Shown here in pieces: positions 1 through 12,930 of a stretch of DNA of 64,000 nucleotides. The DNA is taken from positions 31,536,850 through 31,600,849 of the forward strand of contig OX439133.1 of assembly GCA_949318235.1 (NCBI GenBank). Reading direction: 5' to 3'. This DNA is from Ecdyonurus torrentis (taxonomy: Eukaryota; Arthropoda; Insecta; Ephemeroptera; Heptageniidae). Below the pieces are notes generated by a model, which was not told the DNA's origin, did not search any database, and worked only from the letters and a program-made list of their open reading frames with translations. Position numbers and translations under genes: made by a program. Each line of letters starts with the position of its first letter. Position 1 is the stretch's first letter.

Positions 1-75
<75 letters not shown>

Positions 76-77
76 AA
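1..77. repeat. (AAAG)n microsatellite, cut by window edge
   Basis: About 19 uninterrupted AAAG units run from the first base to about 77, so the tract probably extends beyond the window. It directly abuts the left copy of an inverted repeat pair (78-222). Confidence 0.97.
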
Positions 78-222
78 CTTATCATTAAACTTGTAGACGA
101 TTGTCTTTCCTAAATAGACTTCAGACATTTCAGGCTCAGTCCCGGAAAATCAAGAGCTCTGAGTGTACCACATTTCATAACTCTAGCATGAAATGCACAC
201 GGTTTGAGGGTTTTATTTCCTT
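78..222 (+). repeat. Left arm of an inverted repeat pair about 8.3 kb apart
   Basis: This segment (starting ACTTATCATTAAACTTGTAG) matches, in reverse complement and with moderate divergence, 8,468-8,633. Shared blocks include TAGACGATTGTCTTTCC, GGAAAATCAAGAG and GAGGGTTTTATTTCC. The match resumes for about 25 bp after the MITE at 224-531 (GGTTTGTGCTT), so the repeat was present before that MITE inserted. It could be the terminal repeat of a large composite element or simply two opposed copies of a dispersed family. Confidence 0.75.
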
Positions 223-223
223 A

Positions 224-531
224 TAGGAGTAGAACACCTTGAACAAAAAAGTTGCGTAATATCCTAACAAACCTGAAAATCAACGTTGATTTGGCCGGAG
301 TCATTGATTTCTAATTTATTTTCCATCCACAAAATGCCATTACCCGTCATTGAAGTCACAGCTCACCCGGTTAACTTGCGCGTGGACCAGGTGAGCTGTG
401 AGGTCAATGACCCTCAGCGGCATTTTGCGAATGGAAAATAAATAAGAAATCAATGACTCCGGCCGAATCAAAGATGATTTTTAGGTTTGTATGGATATTA
501 AGCAAATTTATTGTTCAAGGTGTTCTACGCC
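224..531. mobile_element. MITE family B, full-length palindromic copy
   Basis: An almost complete palindrome with outer arms GGAGTAGAACACCTTGAAC / GTTCAAGGTGTTCTACGCC and inner arms containing CAACGTTGATTTGGCCGGAG. A loop of about 12 bp lies near 385. TTA flanks both sides (221-223 and 532-534). The paralogous segment near 8,491-8,493 has a single TTA/TAA and no insert, so it is an empty site. A 3-bp TTA duplication fits PIF/Harbinger-type MITEs. No coding capacity. Confidence 0.85.
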
Positions 532-559
532 TTATGGTTTGTGCTTTATGTTAAATATA

Positions 560-1615
560 TTAAAACATAATGGCATAAGTTAAAACATTGCCATTTTGAA
601 CTTTTTTTTAAAATCAATAGTTGTCATGTCGTATATTGAGGGGGAAAGTGATGTACCTTGTGTTAAGTCTATACTATTTTTTTTTAGTATCAGATTTAAT
701 TACATAAGTACCAGAATTATTAGAAAAATTTAATTCAACAAATTTCTGTCGGTCAGTAAGATATGATTGAAATAATTTTAACGTTTTATCAGAAAATCCA
801 ATTTTATCAAGCTTATTAAGTACAATATTAGGATCCACAACTAATATTTAACAACGGATGTTTCTAATCCTGGAATTAGAAAGTGACAATATTTTCATAC
901 ATGAAGATGAGCCTACCACATAAAATCAGTTTTTTTTTTAAATAAATTAAAAACTGTTGTAAGTATTTGCGAATAATAGTTAAGACTTCTGCGTGTTTAA
1001 ATATCTATGTAAAAAAATTTTTATCACGTCTTATAATAAGGGTCACTGAGCATCCTGGATATTTTATCAAAGATTATTGTTATTATGTAGGCTTTCAACG
1101 TTTGTTAGACCTTTTTGTGTCTTTTACCTGTCACATTGAGTAAAATATTAAAATTGAAATATTTTCAATACATTAGGCTTTATATTTTATGCAGTAACAT
1201 AAAATTTATTTCTAATTTTTTTTTTATTTAAAAAAAATATGATTGTATATTTTTTTAATTGCTATAAAAATATATTATAAAATATTTATAAAAAATAAAT
1301 TTATTTATTAAAATTTATTTATTAATATAATTACATTGCAATATTTCAAACAAGTTTTTAAAATATTAAGTAGAAATAACAATGTATTAGCTGGGACGTT
1401 TAATCTGTTCTGGCGGTAATTGGGATGAGAAGTAAGAAGTAACTCTGCATAAGAATATGAAATAAAAAGTTATAAGAAGCATCATAGTTGTTTATAGTGG
1501 AAAGTAGAATATAATATAAATAATCCTTGTTCTTGTAATTATTTTATCTTCATAATAAACCTAATGTATTTTATTTCTGATTTAGATTTCAATCGGTTGG
1601 TAAAATTTAAAATAT
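560..1615. other. AT-rich sequence without recognised feature
   Basis: Long A and T runs and no convincing reading frame or repeat structure. I see nothing here that I can assign. Confidence 0.6.
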
Positions 1616-1619
1616 GTTG

Positions 1620-2034
1620 ATTTTTTTTTTATTATTATTATATATATATATATTTTTTGCTTGCCATATTGTGTTATTGTGCTATTCACCAATCCTAGTC
1701 CCAGTAAAGACATTACCTTATCGACAGGTAAGGACTTTTCAATTAATGGAAAAGCACACACGGGCCGGCAACGGCCTAAGTACACAGCCCGGTATTCGCC
1801 ATGACAGCCTAGAGAAACCGTGGAAACATCTAGGCAGTCTGGTCGGTGCAATCACATCAATCATGCACCTCCCAAATACTGTGCGTCGTCATAAAATGCA
1901 TGTAAACATGCATCGTGCAACGTGTTGTGCTCTCACACTTCACGTACGCGCCCAGCAGTGGCTCGAACCTATACTCGGTGAGGAGTACAGAGTTGCGAGT
2001 CAGCTGCCTTCACCACTCGGCTATACCAGCTCGG
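1620..2034 (-). mobile_element. tRNA-derived SINE
   Basis: Read on the minus strand, the element opens with a tRNA-like head. It has a pol III A box TAGCCGAGTGG (2,013-2,023) and a B box GGTTCGAGCC (1,960-1,969), about 45 bp apart. The A box plus following AAGGCAG resembles class II (Leu/Ser-type) tRNAs. A GC-richer body of about 300 bp follows, and the 3' end runs into a TA/TAA/poly(A) tail at 1,620-1,660. That order is the normal SINE layout. Base composition is clearly different from the surrounding AT-rich DNA. The 175-codon frame crossing it (1,614-2,141) is incidental. I could not find convincing target-site duplications. Confidence 0.85.
1960..2023 (-). promoter_or_regulatory. Internal RNA polymerase III promoter (A and B boxes) of the SINE
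   Basis: The A box is at 2,013-2,023 and the B box at 1,960-1,969, both read on the minus strand. Both boxes are close to tRNA consensus, so the SINE may still be transcribable. Confidence 0.75.
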
Positions 2035-2739
2035 TTTATTCATTTCTATCTCCTACAATCATATACAAACATTGCACATTAGCAGGTTCTTGCTCAACAA
2101 TTAAAACAATGAGAAATGATATAGTCAGAATTACACACTAAAAATAATGCACATTAAGCGTGCTAGATAAGAAATATTATACTATTATTTCATACAAAAC
2201 TTTTTTTTGGTATTATTATTTATAATAACAATAAAATTTATTTGAGATCTCGCTATATAGAAAGCACATTATTATTTAACTAATTTATAATTAATAAAAT
2301 ATATATACTTCAAATACATAAAATCATAGCAGTGGATTCACTCTAGGGCCCGGCCCGGACATTTTCAATATAGATAAAATAGCATATAGAAGACAGAGGT
2401 ATATTATATATAAGAAAATGGTTAAAACATACTATAACTTTTGATATCTACTGAAAGCTGATAACTAGTAATATTATTAGTTATATCTTTAGAAAACATT
2501 TAGGACATGAAAAATATCTAGAACTTTTTAATACTTAAACATAAAACTAAATTTTGTTTTATTTATATCTTTGTACTTAAATTTTTATTTAAAAATATTT
2601 CGAATAGATGAGAAGCAAGGTTTAAACCTTGGATAAGAAGTATGTTTAAAATACAAATGATTCTTCTGCTGAAACCTTCCGTGAAATTAGCTAAATCATC
2701 AAATATGTAATTAGATTTGAAAAGATGATTGATTTATAA

Positions 2740-3300
2740 AAAAGTGACTAGCCAATATCTGACGAATTGAACAGAAGTGAAATGTAGAACATGAAGTAAA
2801 GATTAAATGTTATAAAGAAGAAAGTGACCGGCTTAATGCGGAAAAAGTCATAAAACAAAATTTATTATCACAATAGCTTTCTCTACCTTATTTTATATCC
2901 TGCAAAACCAATTCTATATAATAATTGTCAACTGAAATCGCTTGATTTACTAACGCTTAGACCAGCGAGCTTTGACGTCATAAAACCACTTCCGCTATTT
3001 CGTGATGAAGAATAAATTAGAAATCAATGACTCCAGTCAAGGCAGTGTTGATTCTAAGGTATGTTAGTATATTTTGTAATTAGACATGTTTTGTTTAATA
3101 TGTTGTATGCCCGATTGCTGGTCACGAATGCTGGTGAGAAAAAAATACCGGGACAAGGAAGCACGGGAGGATCCACGTGATCGTGTGGATTGTAATGCAA
3201 ACAAATAAAGTAAAGGCTGATGACCTCTTATGGCCAGCAGTGACACTATTTATATTACATATTTCACTATTTGAAATATGAAATAGGGGTCACATGCCTT
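2740..3300. repeat. Direct duplicate A (partner 6,370-6,800), carrying a truncated MITE B
   Basis: The block with GAACAGAAG, GAAGTAAAGAT, GAAGAAAGT, GGAAAAAGTCATAA and the half palindrome CCAGCGAGCTTTGA recurs in the same order and strand at 6,370-6,800. The right-hand half of MITE B (about 2,955-3,110) is included in both. In this copy about 185 bp of unrelated sequence (about 3,111-3,292) interrupts the MITE tail between two ATGCC copies. Confidence 0.75.
3111..3292. mobile_element. Unclassified 180-bp insertion flanked by ATGCC
   Basis: Compared with the paralogous MITE B tail at 6,755-6,790, this copy has extra sequence bounded by ATGCC on both sides (3,106-3,110 and about 3,293-3,297). 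GGTCAC occurs near each end. The insert is too short to classify. A small non-autonomous transposon is the simplest reading. Confidence 0.5.
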
Positions 3301-3339
3301 TAAAAATAATGTCAATTTATTGCCTAGTACGCCCCGAGT

Positions 3340-3990
3340 GGAATGAAAAGCTCTAACATTTACTCTAACATTTCTCTAACTTTTTCCTCTAGCATGGGAC
3401 AAATGTTAGAGTTTCTAAACTCTAACATTTTAGCTCTAACATTTCAGCTCTAACATTTTAAAAGTATTAAATATTATAGATTCAAATCAGTACTGAGTGC
3501 CAGTAATTATTTCTAATATATAGCTAAAATAGCTAAAGTTCTTTATTAATTCTTAACTGAATGACTGATCTGGGTATCTAAAATCGAGTTACATCCGAAA
3601 ATGCAATAAAATTTCTAACGGGTTGGCAACTTTTCGAAAAAAACGCACTTTTTGGGCAGAAAAAAAAAATTAAAAAATTTTTTTTTCGTTGATTCTAGTT
3701 ACAGAATAAAAAATAAACACTATTTATTCTTAAACATTTTTTAATTTTTTGCATATAACACTGGAAATTGTGTAAAATAAGTTTTTATATTTTTTCTAAT
3801 TGAAATTGAAGTAAAAATATTCTAAGTACAATGTTAGACACTAACATTTTATAACATAAAATGTTAGACACTAACATTTTATAACATAAAATGTTAGACA
3901 CTAACATTTTATAAAATAAAATGTTAGAGGAATGTTAGAGCTGATAAAATTAAAGCAAAAAAAAAGTTAGAGCATCCTAGGTTGATAACT
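3340..3990. repeat. Motif-cluster element: CTCTAACATT array and its inverted copies
   Basis: The left part (3,350-3,460) holds six or more copies of CTCTAAC(ATT) on the plus strand. The right part (3,830-3,970) holds the complement AATGTTAGAG and three tandem copies of a 30-bp unit built on AATGTTAGACACTAACATT. The centre is unrelated AT-rich DNA. Oppositely oriented clusters of one short motif at both ends resemble the subterminal transposase-binding repeats of hAT or CACTA elements. Exact ends and a target duplication are not resolved. Confidence 0.6.
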
Positions 3991-3999
3991 CTAATTTTG

Positions 4000-5196
<1,197 letters not shown>

Positions 5197-5297
5197 GATG
5201 TAAAAATTTTAAATGTAGCAACATAGCCAGAAAGAGTTGTGTGAGTTGTGTGGACAGTGGCATCCTGTCAAAACACTTATAGCATCTTGTTTATCGC

Positions 5298-5298
<1 letters not shown>

Positions 5299-5325
<27 letters not shown>
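5299..5325. repeat. Poly(A) run
   Basis: A homopolymer of about 27 A. No LINE or SINE body could be linked to it. Confidence 0.9.
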
Positions 5326-5329
<4 letters not shown>

Positions 5330-6369
5330 TTGGATAGATTTTAACTTAATAGCTCGTGTATTTTGACGACTCGTTTACGGTCTCATCGCGAGCTGGCTCG
5401 TTTTCGAGCTGAAAACTCGAAAAAGCTCAAATCCCGGTTTGTTTGGTTTGTCGAAACCGAATACTCGAAAATGTTGGACCGAATTCGAGTTCAGCTCGGT
5501 TTAAATTTACAGCTTTACATGGGCCGCATAGGAAAATGACTTATTTTACCAGTGTGCAATATTTCTTTAGAGCATTGATGCTGCTAATAGATTGAGTTAG
5601 TATCTCAAGTACGTAAGTGAGAATAATAATAATAAAAAAAATTAACTGATTTCCAAAAGAAAATGACCAAAAACGAAATTTGAGCTATGCTGAGCAATAT
5701 TATTCATTACTCCAGTATGGCCTCCAGGCGCATTATATATATGATGTCATGTGGATACACCCTATATATTATATTATAGACAAAAAATTAATAATTAAGT
5801 CTTCAGAGGGTAATTTCGTACCTAAACTTATAGTTCGTTGATTATTTTATATTTATAATAGTAATAACAATAAATTACTTTTTAACGTGCAAGTCATAAC
5901 TTTTCTGTTGGTTTTGAGTACCTTATCTTTTTAAATAAAAAAAAAACATTCTAGTTGACTGAAAATTAATTTTAAATTTGTTGGTTATAAAAAATATCAC
6001 GTAAAATTATTAGTCTCACAGTTTATTTTGTAAAAATACGAATGAATTAAAATTTGATTAAATGATAAAAAAAAAATAAAAGTATTACACATTAGTACAT
6101 AAAATTCCATACCAATATTATCAAAATAATAATTTTAACAACTAATAATAGAAAAAAGTTTTGTATAATTTTTCTTTTATTTTTAAATTATTTAAATAAT
6201 TAACTAAAATATAAAATTCGTTTCCAATTTTTTTTAATTATATAATTTAATAAAAAATTAAATTTAAAAATAATCTGGATTAATATCAGTTGCCAAGAGA
6301 AAACTGACGATTTAATGTTGAACATAGGTTCTTCTACAAATAATTTGTTTTAATGCGTTGATATGCGGA

Positions 6370-6800
6370 AAAGTGGAAAAGTTGAATGACCGATATCTGA
6401 CAAACTGAACAGAAGGGAAATTTAAAACATGAAGTAAAGATGAAATGCTTTAAGTATAACGAAGAAAGTCACCTGCTAAATGTGGAAAAAGTCATAACAT
6501 AAGCCTCATCTAATTTTCACAATAGTAATTTGTTATACCATATTTTATAGCCTGCAAAAGCAAACTATTTATAACGGTCAGCTGATATCGCTTGTTTTAC
6601 GCACACTTACGTTAGACCAGCGAGCTTTGAAGTCATAAAAACTGCATCCTCTATTTCGTGATGAAGAATAAACTACAAATCAATGACTCCAGTCAAATAA
6701 GTGTTGATTCTCAGGTATATTAGGTTATTCTGTAATTAGACATGTTTTTTTCAATGTGTTCTATGCCTTTAAAGATAATGTCGATTTATTGACTAGTATC
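6370..6800. repeat. Direct duplicate B (partner 2,740-3,300), carrying truncated MITE B
   Basis: Collinear with 2,740-3,300. Its MITE B tail is uninterrupted (GTTCTATGCCTTTAAAGATAA), so it supplies the empty site for the insertion at 3,111-3,292. Confidence 0.75.
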
Positions 6801-7742
6801 TGATATAAAATGTTTAATTTTAATTACATTTACTTGAATTGTGGAAAATATTCAAAACTTAAAACTGGATTCAAAATTACTTTATTCGTTTGTTTCGTCC
6901 TACAATCATATCCATATGCGACACAACATAAAACAACGCAACATCTTCAGCTAATCTTCAGTTATTGCCGTGAAATGAGATATATTGGAAAAATAGTCAT
7001 TAAATTATCAACACATGGCTTAAGAAGTGCAGAGTTATAATTTAAAACAATAACTGTCGTTTGTGTTAAATCACAGACATCATTGATATTGTAAAAAGTA
7101 TGATTAGCTCTTTATTCATTACTAGCTACTTACAAATATATTTGCCTCCTTAATCAGTTCATAACATACAAAAGCTATCATTATTTATCAAACATACAAA
7201 CACGTCATCTAGTGATAAGAGCTGAGAACGAAACGACTGGGAATCATTTTTCGATTTTAGCGAATTGTTGTATGAGTGAAATGAAACTTTTAATATATTT
7301 ATAATATTTTTATTAAAAAAACAAAAAACATACAGTATATAAATTGTTAAAATAATGTTAAACATTAAAAATAAGTAAATTTGTATTTCAAATAACGAAT
7401 AAAATTACTTAAATATAAATAATAAAATAAATGTTTTAATAATTTCATATTAAATATAATCTTTTAAATTTATATGAATAAAATATAATATTTTATTTTT
7501 ATAATTAAGCAGCTTTATTACTTTTAAATAATATCCGATTCTTTACAACCAAGCATTATTATGCAAATAAAAAGTTTTGTTAATTATTGCAATGTTGCAA
7601 TGTTCGCCTGTGTAATCTACATTGCAATGTTGCCAAATTTACGATTTGTTCATAAACCTAATGTAGTGCCAGATTGAGATTTAAATTTGGTACTTCTATT
7701 TCTATTAGTTTATAGCCATACATTGATATCAGATGGTGATTT

Positions 7743-7966
7743 CAATGGAGGTTATCGGTTTAAAAAATTCGTAAAAATTTTCTATGGTTTAAAACACGTA
7801 AAAGTATGTCTAGTATTTCTCATTTAAATTTCTCCGAAATCGGAGGAGCAGTTTTCTCAAAAATACGTAGCAAAAAACGTGTTTTCCCCCATAAGCGTAA
7901 TGTTAAATTAGTGGACCCTTAGCTTTCCTCGCATCACCCCGTGCGCTAAACCGATAACCTCCATTG
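7743..7966 (-). mobile_element. MITE family A
   Basis: Termini CAATGGAGGTTATCGGTTT and its exact complement bound 224 bp. The interior (TATGTCTAGTATTTCTCATT, ATTTCTCCGAAATCGGAGG) matches 29,814-30,070 in the same orientation, and 33,347-33,580 and 60,122-60,341 in the opposite orientation. Non-coding. Confidence 0.85.
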
Positions 7967-8467
7967 ATGCAAAACTACATTTAAATACATGTTATTCCTG
8001 TGTATCCATAGAAATTTATTTTTAAGTAAAATAATGATGCAAAAAATTTAAGCTTTCTTCATTTTTATACATCGTGTATCTACACTATGCGGTCACTTAC
8101 TCTAAAACTAACCCTGTTACTGTCTAGAATTTTAAATTGAAAAGAATGGCAAAGATATTTTGAATTACTATAATTATATAGCGATATGTTTGTATTTTTA
8201 CACTTGTGGTAAAGTAAAGAAATTAGTAGAAACACAGACAAGTAATGTGTAAATATTTTATGTTGGTAACACATTGTTCAATATAATTGTAAGTATAACA
8301 ATATGACTTTTTTATTTAGTTGAATGCATACTTCAATACTATATGGTTTACTATGTACTGTTCATACAGTCTCTATCATATAAAACTTTGTTGTACAGTA
8401 GGGCCAAGGATCATATAGGTGAATGTAATATGGTCTCATCTCATGCATTAGCTTTAGTTTTCTCATA

Positions 8468-8633
8468 AATATAACGTTAAGCACAAACCTTAAGGAAATA
8501 AAACCCTCGAACCGTGCATTTTATGCTCGAGTCATGAAACGTGGTACACCCAGAGCCCTTGATTTTCCGGAGCTGAATATGGAATATTTAAAGTTTATTT
8601 AGGGAAGACAATCGTCTACAAGTTTAATGATAA
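8468..8633 (-). repeat. Right arm of the inverted repeat pair, uninterrupted copy
   Basis: Reverse complement of 78-222 plus 535-560, without the MITE present in the left arm. It ends beside an AATAAT-rich tract at 8,634-8,680. Confidence 0.75.
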
Positions 8634-9038
8634 AAATAAATTAATAAAATAATAATAATAATACTTTTAGTAATATTTCAACAATGCATAAGTGAGTAAA
8701 ATAATTAAAGAAGTAAATGTGAAAATATTGGTTTTTATAGTTTAATAATTATTATTATTATATTACTATTAAGTCTTTTATTTTAATAATTGTAAATAGC
8801 ATCCTCAGTATATGTTACAATGATGAAAATGCATTATTGTAAGTTATTTCTTTTTTTTATAAATTTTTAATAACTTTCCCAAGTGTCTAATTTCTTGATA
8901 CACATTTTCAAGTGTTTTAAACAAATAATGTTTTTCTTTATTTAAATACTATAAATTTAATAAAATGTTATTGTGAAAAATTTAATATTAAATTCAAATT
9001 TTATCAAATTTTGTTTTTTATACATTATTTTATATTTA

Positions 9039-9286
9039 AGCCTCGTTCACAATGGACTTTTCTAAAGTGAAAACGCTAATTTTTTCAAATTAAGAAAAAA
9101 GTTTGATTTCCAATTAAGAATTTTTTTTCTTAATTTTTTACGTAGAACTTTCACTTAACAAATTTTTTTTTCTTAATTTTTCTTAATTTTTCAATAGTTT
9201 CATTGTGAACACCAATCGTTCTTAAGTGGAAAAAATTAGTATTTTCACTTAAGAAAAGTTAGAAAAAGTCCATTGTGAACGAGGCT
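9039..9286. mobile_element. MITE family H, Harbinger-like
   Basis: Terminal inverted repeats AGCCTCGTTCACAATGGACT / AGTCCATTGTGAACGAGGCT with TTA on both sides (9,036-9,038 and 9,287-9,289). The internal sequence repeats TTCACTTAAGAA-like strings in both directions. Its 248 bp, 3-bp TTA duplication and lack of coding sequence fit a PIF/Harbinger MITE. Confidence 0.85.
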
Positions 9287-9419
9287 TTAGTTTTTATATA
9301 TTAAATCTAATCATAATTGTGATATTGATTTGATCTGTAATTTTTTAATATTCTTGGTAGACGAGTTACGAACAGGTTACGAGTAGATAACTTTAGAGAT
9401 TGAAGAATTTTTTAGAATC

Positions 9420-10060
9420 GGTTAAATTTATAGATGTATGTATGTAAATAACACAGCTGAAGTTAAATGAAATTAGACCACATATTGACTGACTATAATT
9501 TTTTGTAATAACTCCTCAATAAATACAAACTAAAACATGAATGAATAAATTATACTAAAAATGATATTAAGTATAAAATTAAAAATCTTGCTATATCATA
9601 TCAAGTTTTCTCTTTTGTCAATATTGCGTAAAATATTCAGATTTTTATATATTCATAAAACATCAGTTTGTTCTGCAAAGTATAGTAAGTCTCTTTGTCA
9701 ATCATTGGCTGTCCAACAACAACAAAAATAATAAACGAAAATTTGGTAAGAGTTGGTAACGCTTAAACGTCTTCAAATTATCCAATTCGTACGTATTTTT
9801 GGTTAAAAGCTACCTAATAATTACAAAAAAATCAAGAGTGCCATCAAGTCCAGTCCCTACTGTAATAATACAAAGAAATATTTTTGAGTGCATTGAAGTT
9901 GTTCATTAAATGATTAAGTATCTCAAGTATGTGAGGAAAATAATAATAACAAAAATTCAAATGATTTCTCAATGTTGTTCAATAAATAAAACTTCTAAAT
10001 TTGGTTGCAATTTTTAGAGCATTTCTTCTTCTTATTCTTAAATTAGTTGTCAACGCTGGC
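9420..10060 (+). repeat. Module R, copy 1
   Basis: Contains GATGTATGTATGTAAATAAC, AAATCTTGCTATATCATATC, CATCAGTTTGTTCTGCAAAG and GGTAACGCTTAAACG. The same order is found at 13,600-13,641 plus 14,984-15,600, at 18,770-19,680, at 34,190-34,365 plus 38,581-38,960, and at 56,400-56,720. Non-coding. Confidence 0.8.
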
Positions 10061-10093
10061 TTTTTAAATAATAAACATCGATTTATTGAACCT

Positions 10094-10150
10094 CCTGATA
10101 TAGCAATCTCAAAATTTCAATTTTTGATGCGCTGAGAGCAAAAGCAGTAT
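10094..10150 (+). repeat. MITE family I, left fragment
   Basis: AACCTCCTGAT and ATGCGCTGAGAGCAAAAGC match the left end of the full copy at 15,641-15,997. It breaks off just before a G19 run. Confidence 0.7.
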
Positions 10151-10159
10151 ATAAAGATT

Positions 10160-10178
10160 GGGGGGGGGGGGGGGGGGG
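10160..10178 (+). repeat. G19 homopolymer
   Basis: Nineteen consecutive G in otherwise AT-rich DNA. Comparable G runs follow T runs at 30,110-30,119 and 39,122-39,135. Confidence 0.95.
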
Positions 10179-10780
10179 TCACCGTTCAAATTAATTTTAT
10201 ATGATTTTTTTAAATTTTAAGGCCTTAAGGCCCAATGTTAATTCAATAATATTTTTCTTTTTTTCGGAATTGTCAAACATCTTGAAATTTTTATTACGGC
10301 TAGGTGTGACTCTTAGCTACACAATGACACCAAATTTGTACCTTAAACATGTTCTAGTTTTTGAGATATAAGGTCAGTACCCTACTGCCTTAATTATTGC
10401 ATGTGTTATACACAAGGTTTTTTGTTTTACTTGTTCTATGTCATTAATAAAAAAAAGTAAACATAAAACAGCTAAAGTGAATAAAATTGGTAGAATTAGC
10501 AGCAACTTATTTCTATATATCAACCATAATACTTTATTATGAATGAAATAAATATTTTAAAGAGTTGTATTTGTATGGCATGTATCTCAAAATCTAAAAC
10601 GAAAACTATGAAATTTTATGATGTCTTTGGAAAGTTAATAGTAACAGCTACCTATGATAAAATTTTCAAAACAAATGGCCATCAGAAAAGAGAAAATAAT
10701 TATTATTGAATTTAACATGAGCTCTTATGAGACTAAAACTTCAAAAAATATTAATTTAAAATGTAGGCTCTGGCAGTGAC

Positions 10781-10811
<31 letters not shown>

Positions 10812-11410
10812 ATACAATACTTTATCCTAATGTTACACTGTAAAATATCAGAGTTCTTTCTCACCTTGTTGCAACTTTTCAATAAACTACCAAAGTATTT
10901 AATTTTTATCGTACTTTTTAAATATTTTAAACTAATATTAGTTTTCTTATATTAAAAAAATATTAACTAAATAACTTCGGAGAAAGTTTTAATATGTTAT
11001 TTAATATTTTATATATTTTTTATTATTATTATTTTTTTTTATATAAATATTCTTCTCATTTAAAATTTAGTTTCCAAAAAGAATCCTTGTGCTTTATTTA
11101 TTGTGATTACTGTTTGAGAAAAAAAAATCTACAAACAGTTAAATTAGATGTTAATAAATGAAGAAAAAGCTTCATGAAAGTAGATCGCATATAGAATTAC
11201 TGATTATCGTATGATTGCATAGGACAAGTTCACGTCTGTGACGTCATTTCGCGAATTAAAAATTGCATTTATACTTAATGAACTAAAAAATAAGAAACTC
11301 TCAACTTTTAAACCAAGAAAATCTCCTGTCTTAAAATATGCAAAAAAAATAACCACAGAAAAAAAATTGGTCTTTCTCATTTTTCTATAATTTATTTAGG
11401 TTCTTATACT

Positions 11411-11706
11411 TTATATATGCGCATGACATCATATTTATTTCGCTTGGGCGCCATACTGGAGTAATGAATAGCATTTTCGGCATAGAAAAAACTTTTTTTT
11501 TTTTTTTTTTTAGCAATTTTCATTGGGAAAGTAGTTATTTTTTGTTCTCATATATTTGAGATACTAATTCAACCTATTAACAACATCAATGCTCTCAAAA
11601 ATAGTGCTTCGTGTTTTAAAACTGGCAAAATGAGTCATTTTCCTATTCAACCAATGTTATTAAGTGATCCAACATGGTGTTAACTTTAATATGAATGCAT
11701 AGAACC
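11411..11706 (+). mobile_element. MITE family C
   Basis: Left end TATGCGCATGACATCATA, right end AACTTTAATATGAATGCATAG. Better preserved copies show termini TATAGGGTGTATGC / GCATAGACCCTATA. It contains TTGAGATACTAATTCAAC and AATGTTATTAAGTGATCCAA. About 300 bp, non-coding, repeated more than a dozen times in this window. Confidence 0.8.
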
Positions 11707-12525
11707 TTATCCTTTAAGTTGCAGTTAGTTAATAATATAGTAACAAATGTGTATTTAAAACTGTTCTATTGCTATTCTTAAGATTTCACTTTGTTTTTTT
11801 CCAAAGCTTTAATTTCACACACTAAAGTATTGTGATTTTTTTATGTGATTTTTAAAATTATTTCAGCAAATTTAAAGTAAAATTAAAAAATTAACTTTTA
11901 ACGTGTTTTTTTATATATATAAATTATTAAAATTTTATAACAAGTTAATTTTAGTATTAAATTGAAACTTATAACGATGTTTTCTATTATATGTAATTTT
12001 ATTTTTAATTTTTATATAATTAATTGTCAATCATTAATTTTGAAATTTAAAAATGAATTCTTCTACCATAAGACATTTTTCATATATTCGACTGAGAATG
12101 AGAATAATTATTATTATGGAATTAAAAATTAAAAAGCGATTAGCAAGATAAAAAAAAAAAAAAAAAGGAAAGTTAACGGGTTGTATTTAGATGGCTTGCA
12201 TCTCATAATCTATAAAGAAAACTTCCACACTTTATGATGCCATTTAAAAGTGAACAGTAACAGCTACCTGTGATAAAATTTGAAGATGTCTAGACCATTG
12301 GATAAGGGAGAAAATAATTAATGAATATAACACGGGCTCTTATAAAATTAAAATTTCAAAAAAATTATAATTTATAATCTAGCATGGTAATCCCCTATTT
12401 TTTTTATTTTTACATTTTTGAAAATACCTTATATCATAATGTATCACTGTGCAAAAATACAGAACTTTCTTTCTTAACAAATTTTTAGTCAAATACCGAA
12501 GTACGAAATTTTCAGCCTTAAGTGT

Positions 12526-12622
12526 TAGGGGAGCGTGGACGGAAGCACGGTATCAGCTGTTATTCAATATGGCTGACTTTTTCGTACGAAAATTTCACTG
12601 TGCTGCCATCTACGCTCCCCTA
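12526..12622. mobile_element. MITE family D
   Basis: About 97 bp with inverted ends TAGGGGAGCGTGGA / CTACGCTCCCCTA and the internal CAGCTGTTATTCAATATGGC. Better copies extend the arms to AAGGTAGGGGAGCGTAGATGG. Confidence 0.8.
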
Positions 12623-12639
12623 TCGTCTTAAAACATATT

Positions 12640-12930
12640 ATAACATAACTGAAAAATCTAGTGTTAGTAAGTTTTGTACAAAATCATTGAATTTTAATTT
12701 ATTTTGCATTCACGAAATGGCCGGTGCGGTTTTATGATGTCACAGCTCGCTTGTTTTCTCGCGCAAGTATTCCAGCGCTCTGTGACGTCATAAAACTGCA
12801 TCTGCCATTTCGTGAAAATAGATTAGGAAATCAATGACTCAGGCCAAATCAACGTTGATTTTCAGGTATTTAACACAAGTATTACAGGTGTTATACGAGT
12901 TTTTTGTTTAACTTGTTCTATGCCTTTAAT
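12640..12930. mobile_element. MITE family B
   Basis: Palindromic element with GATGTCACAGCTCGCTTG facing CTCTGTGACGTCATAAAAC, then TTCGTGAAAATAGATTAGA and the terminal TTGTTCTATGCCTTTAATAG. Carries the palindromic octamer TGACGTCA. Confidence 0.82.

Noticed and set aside
1614..2141. 175-codon frame on the plus strand
   Set aside because: It runs antisense through the tRNA-derived SINE and its AT tail. No domain.
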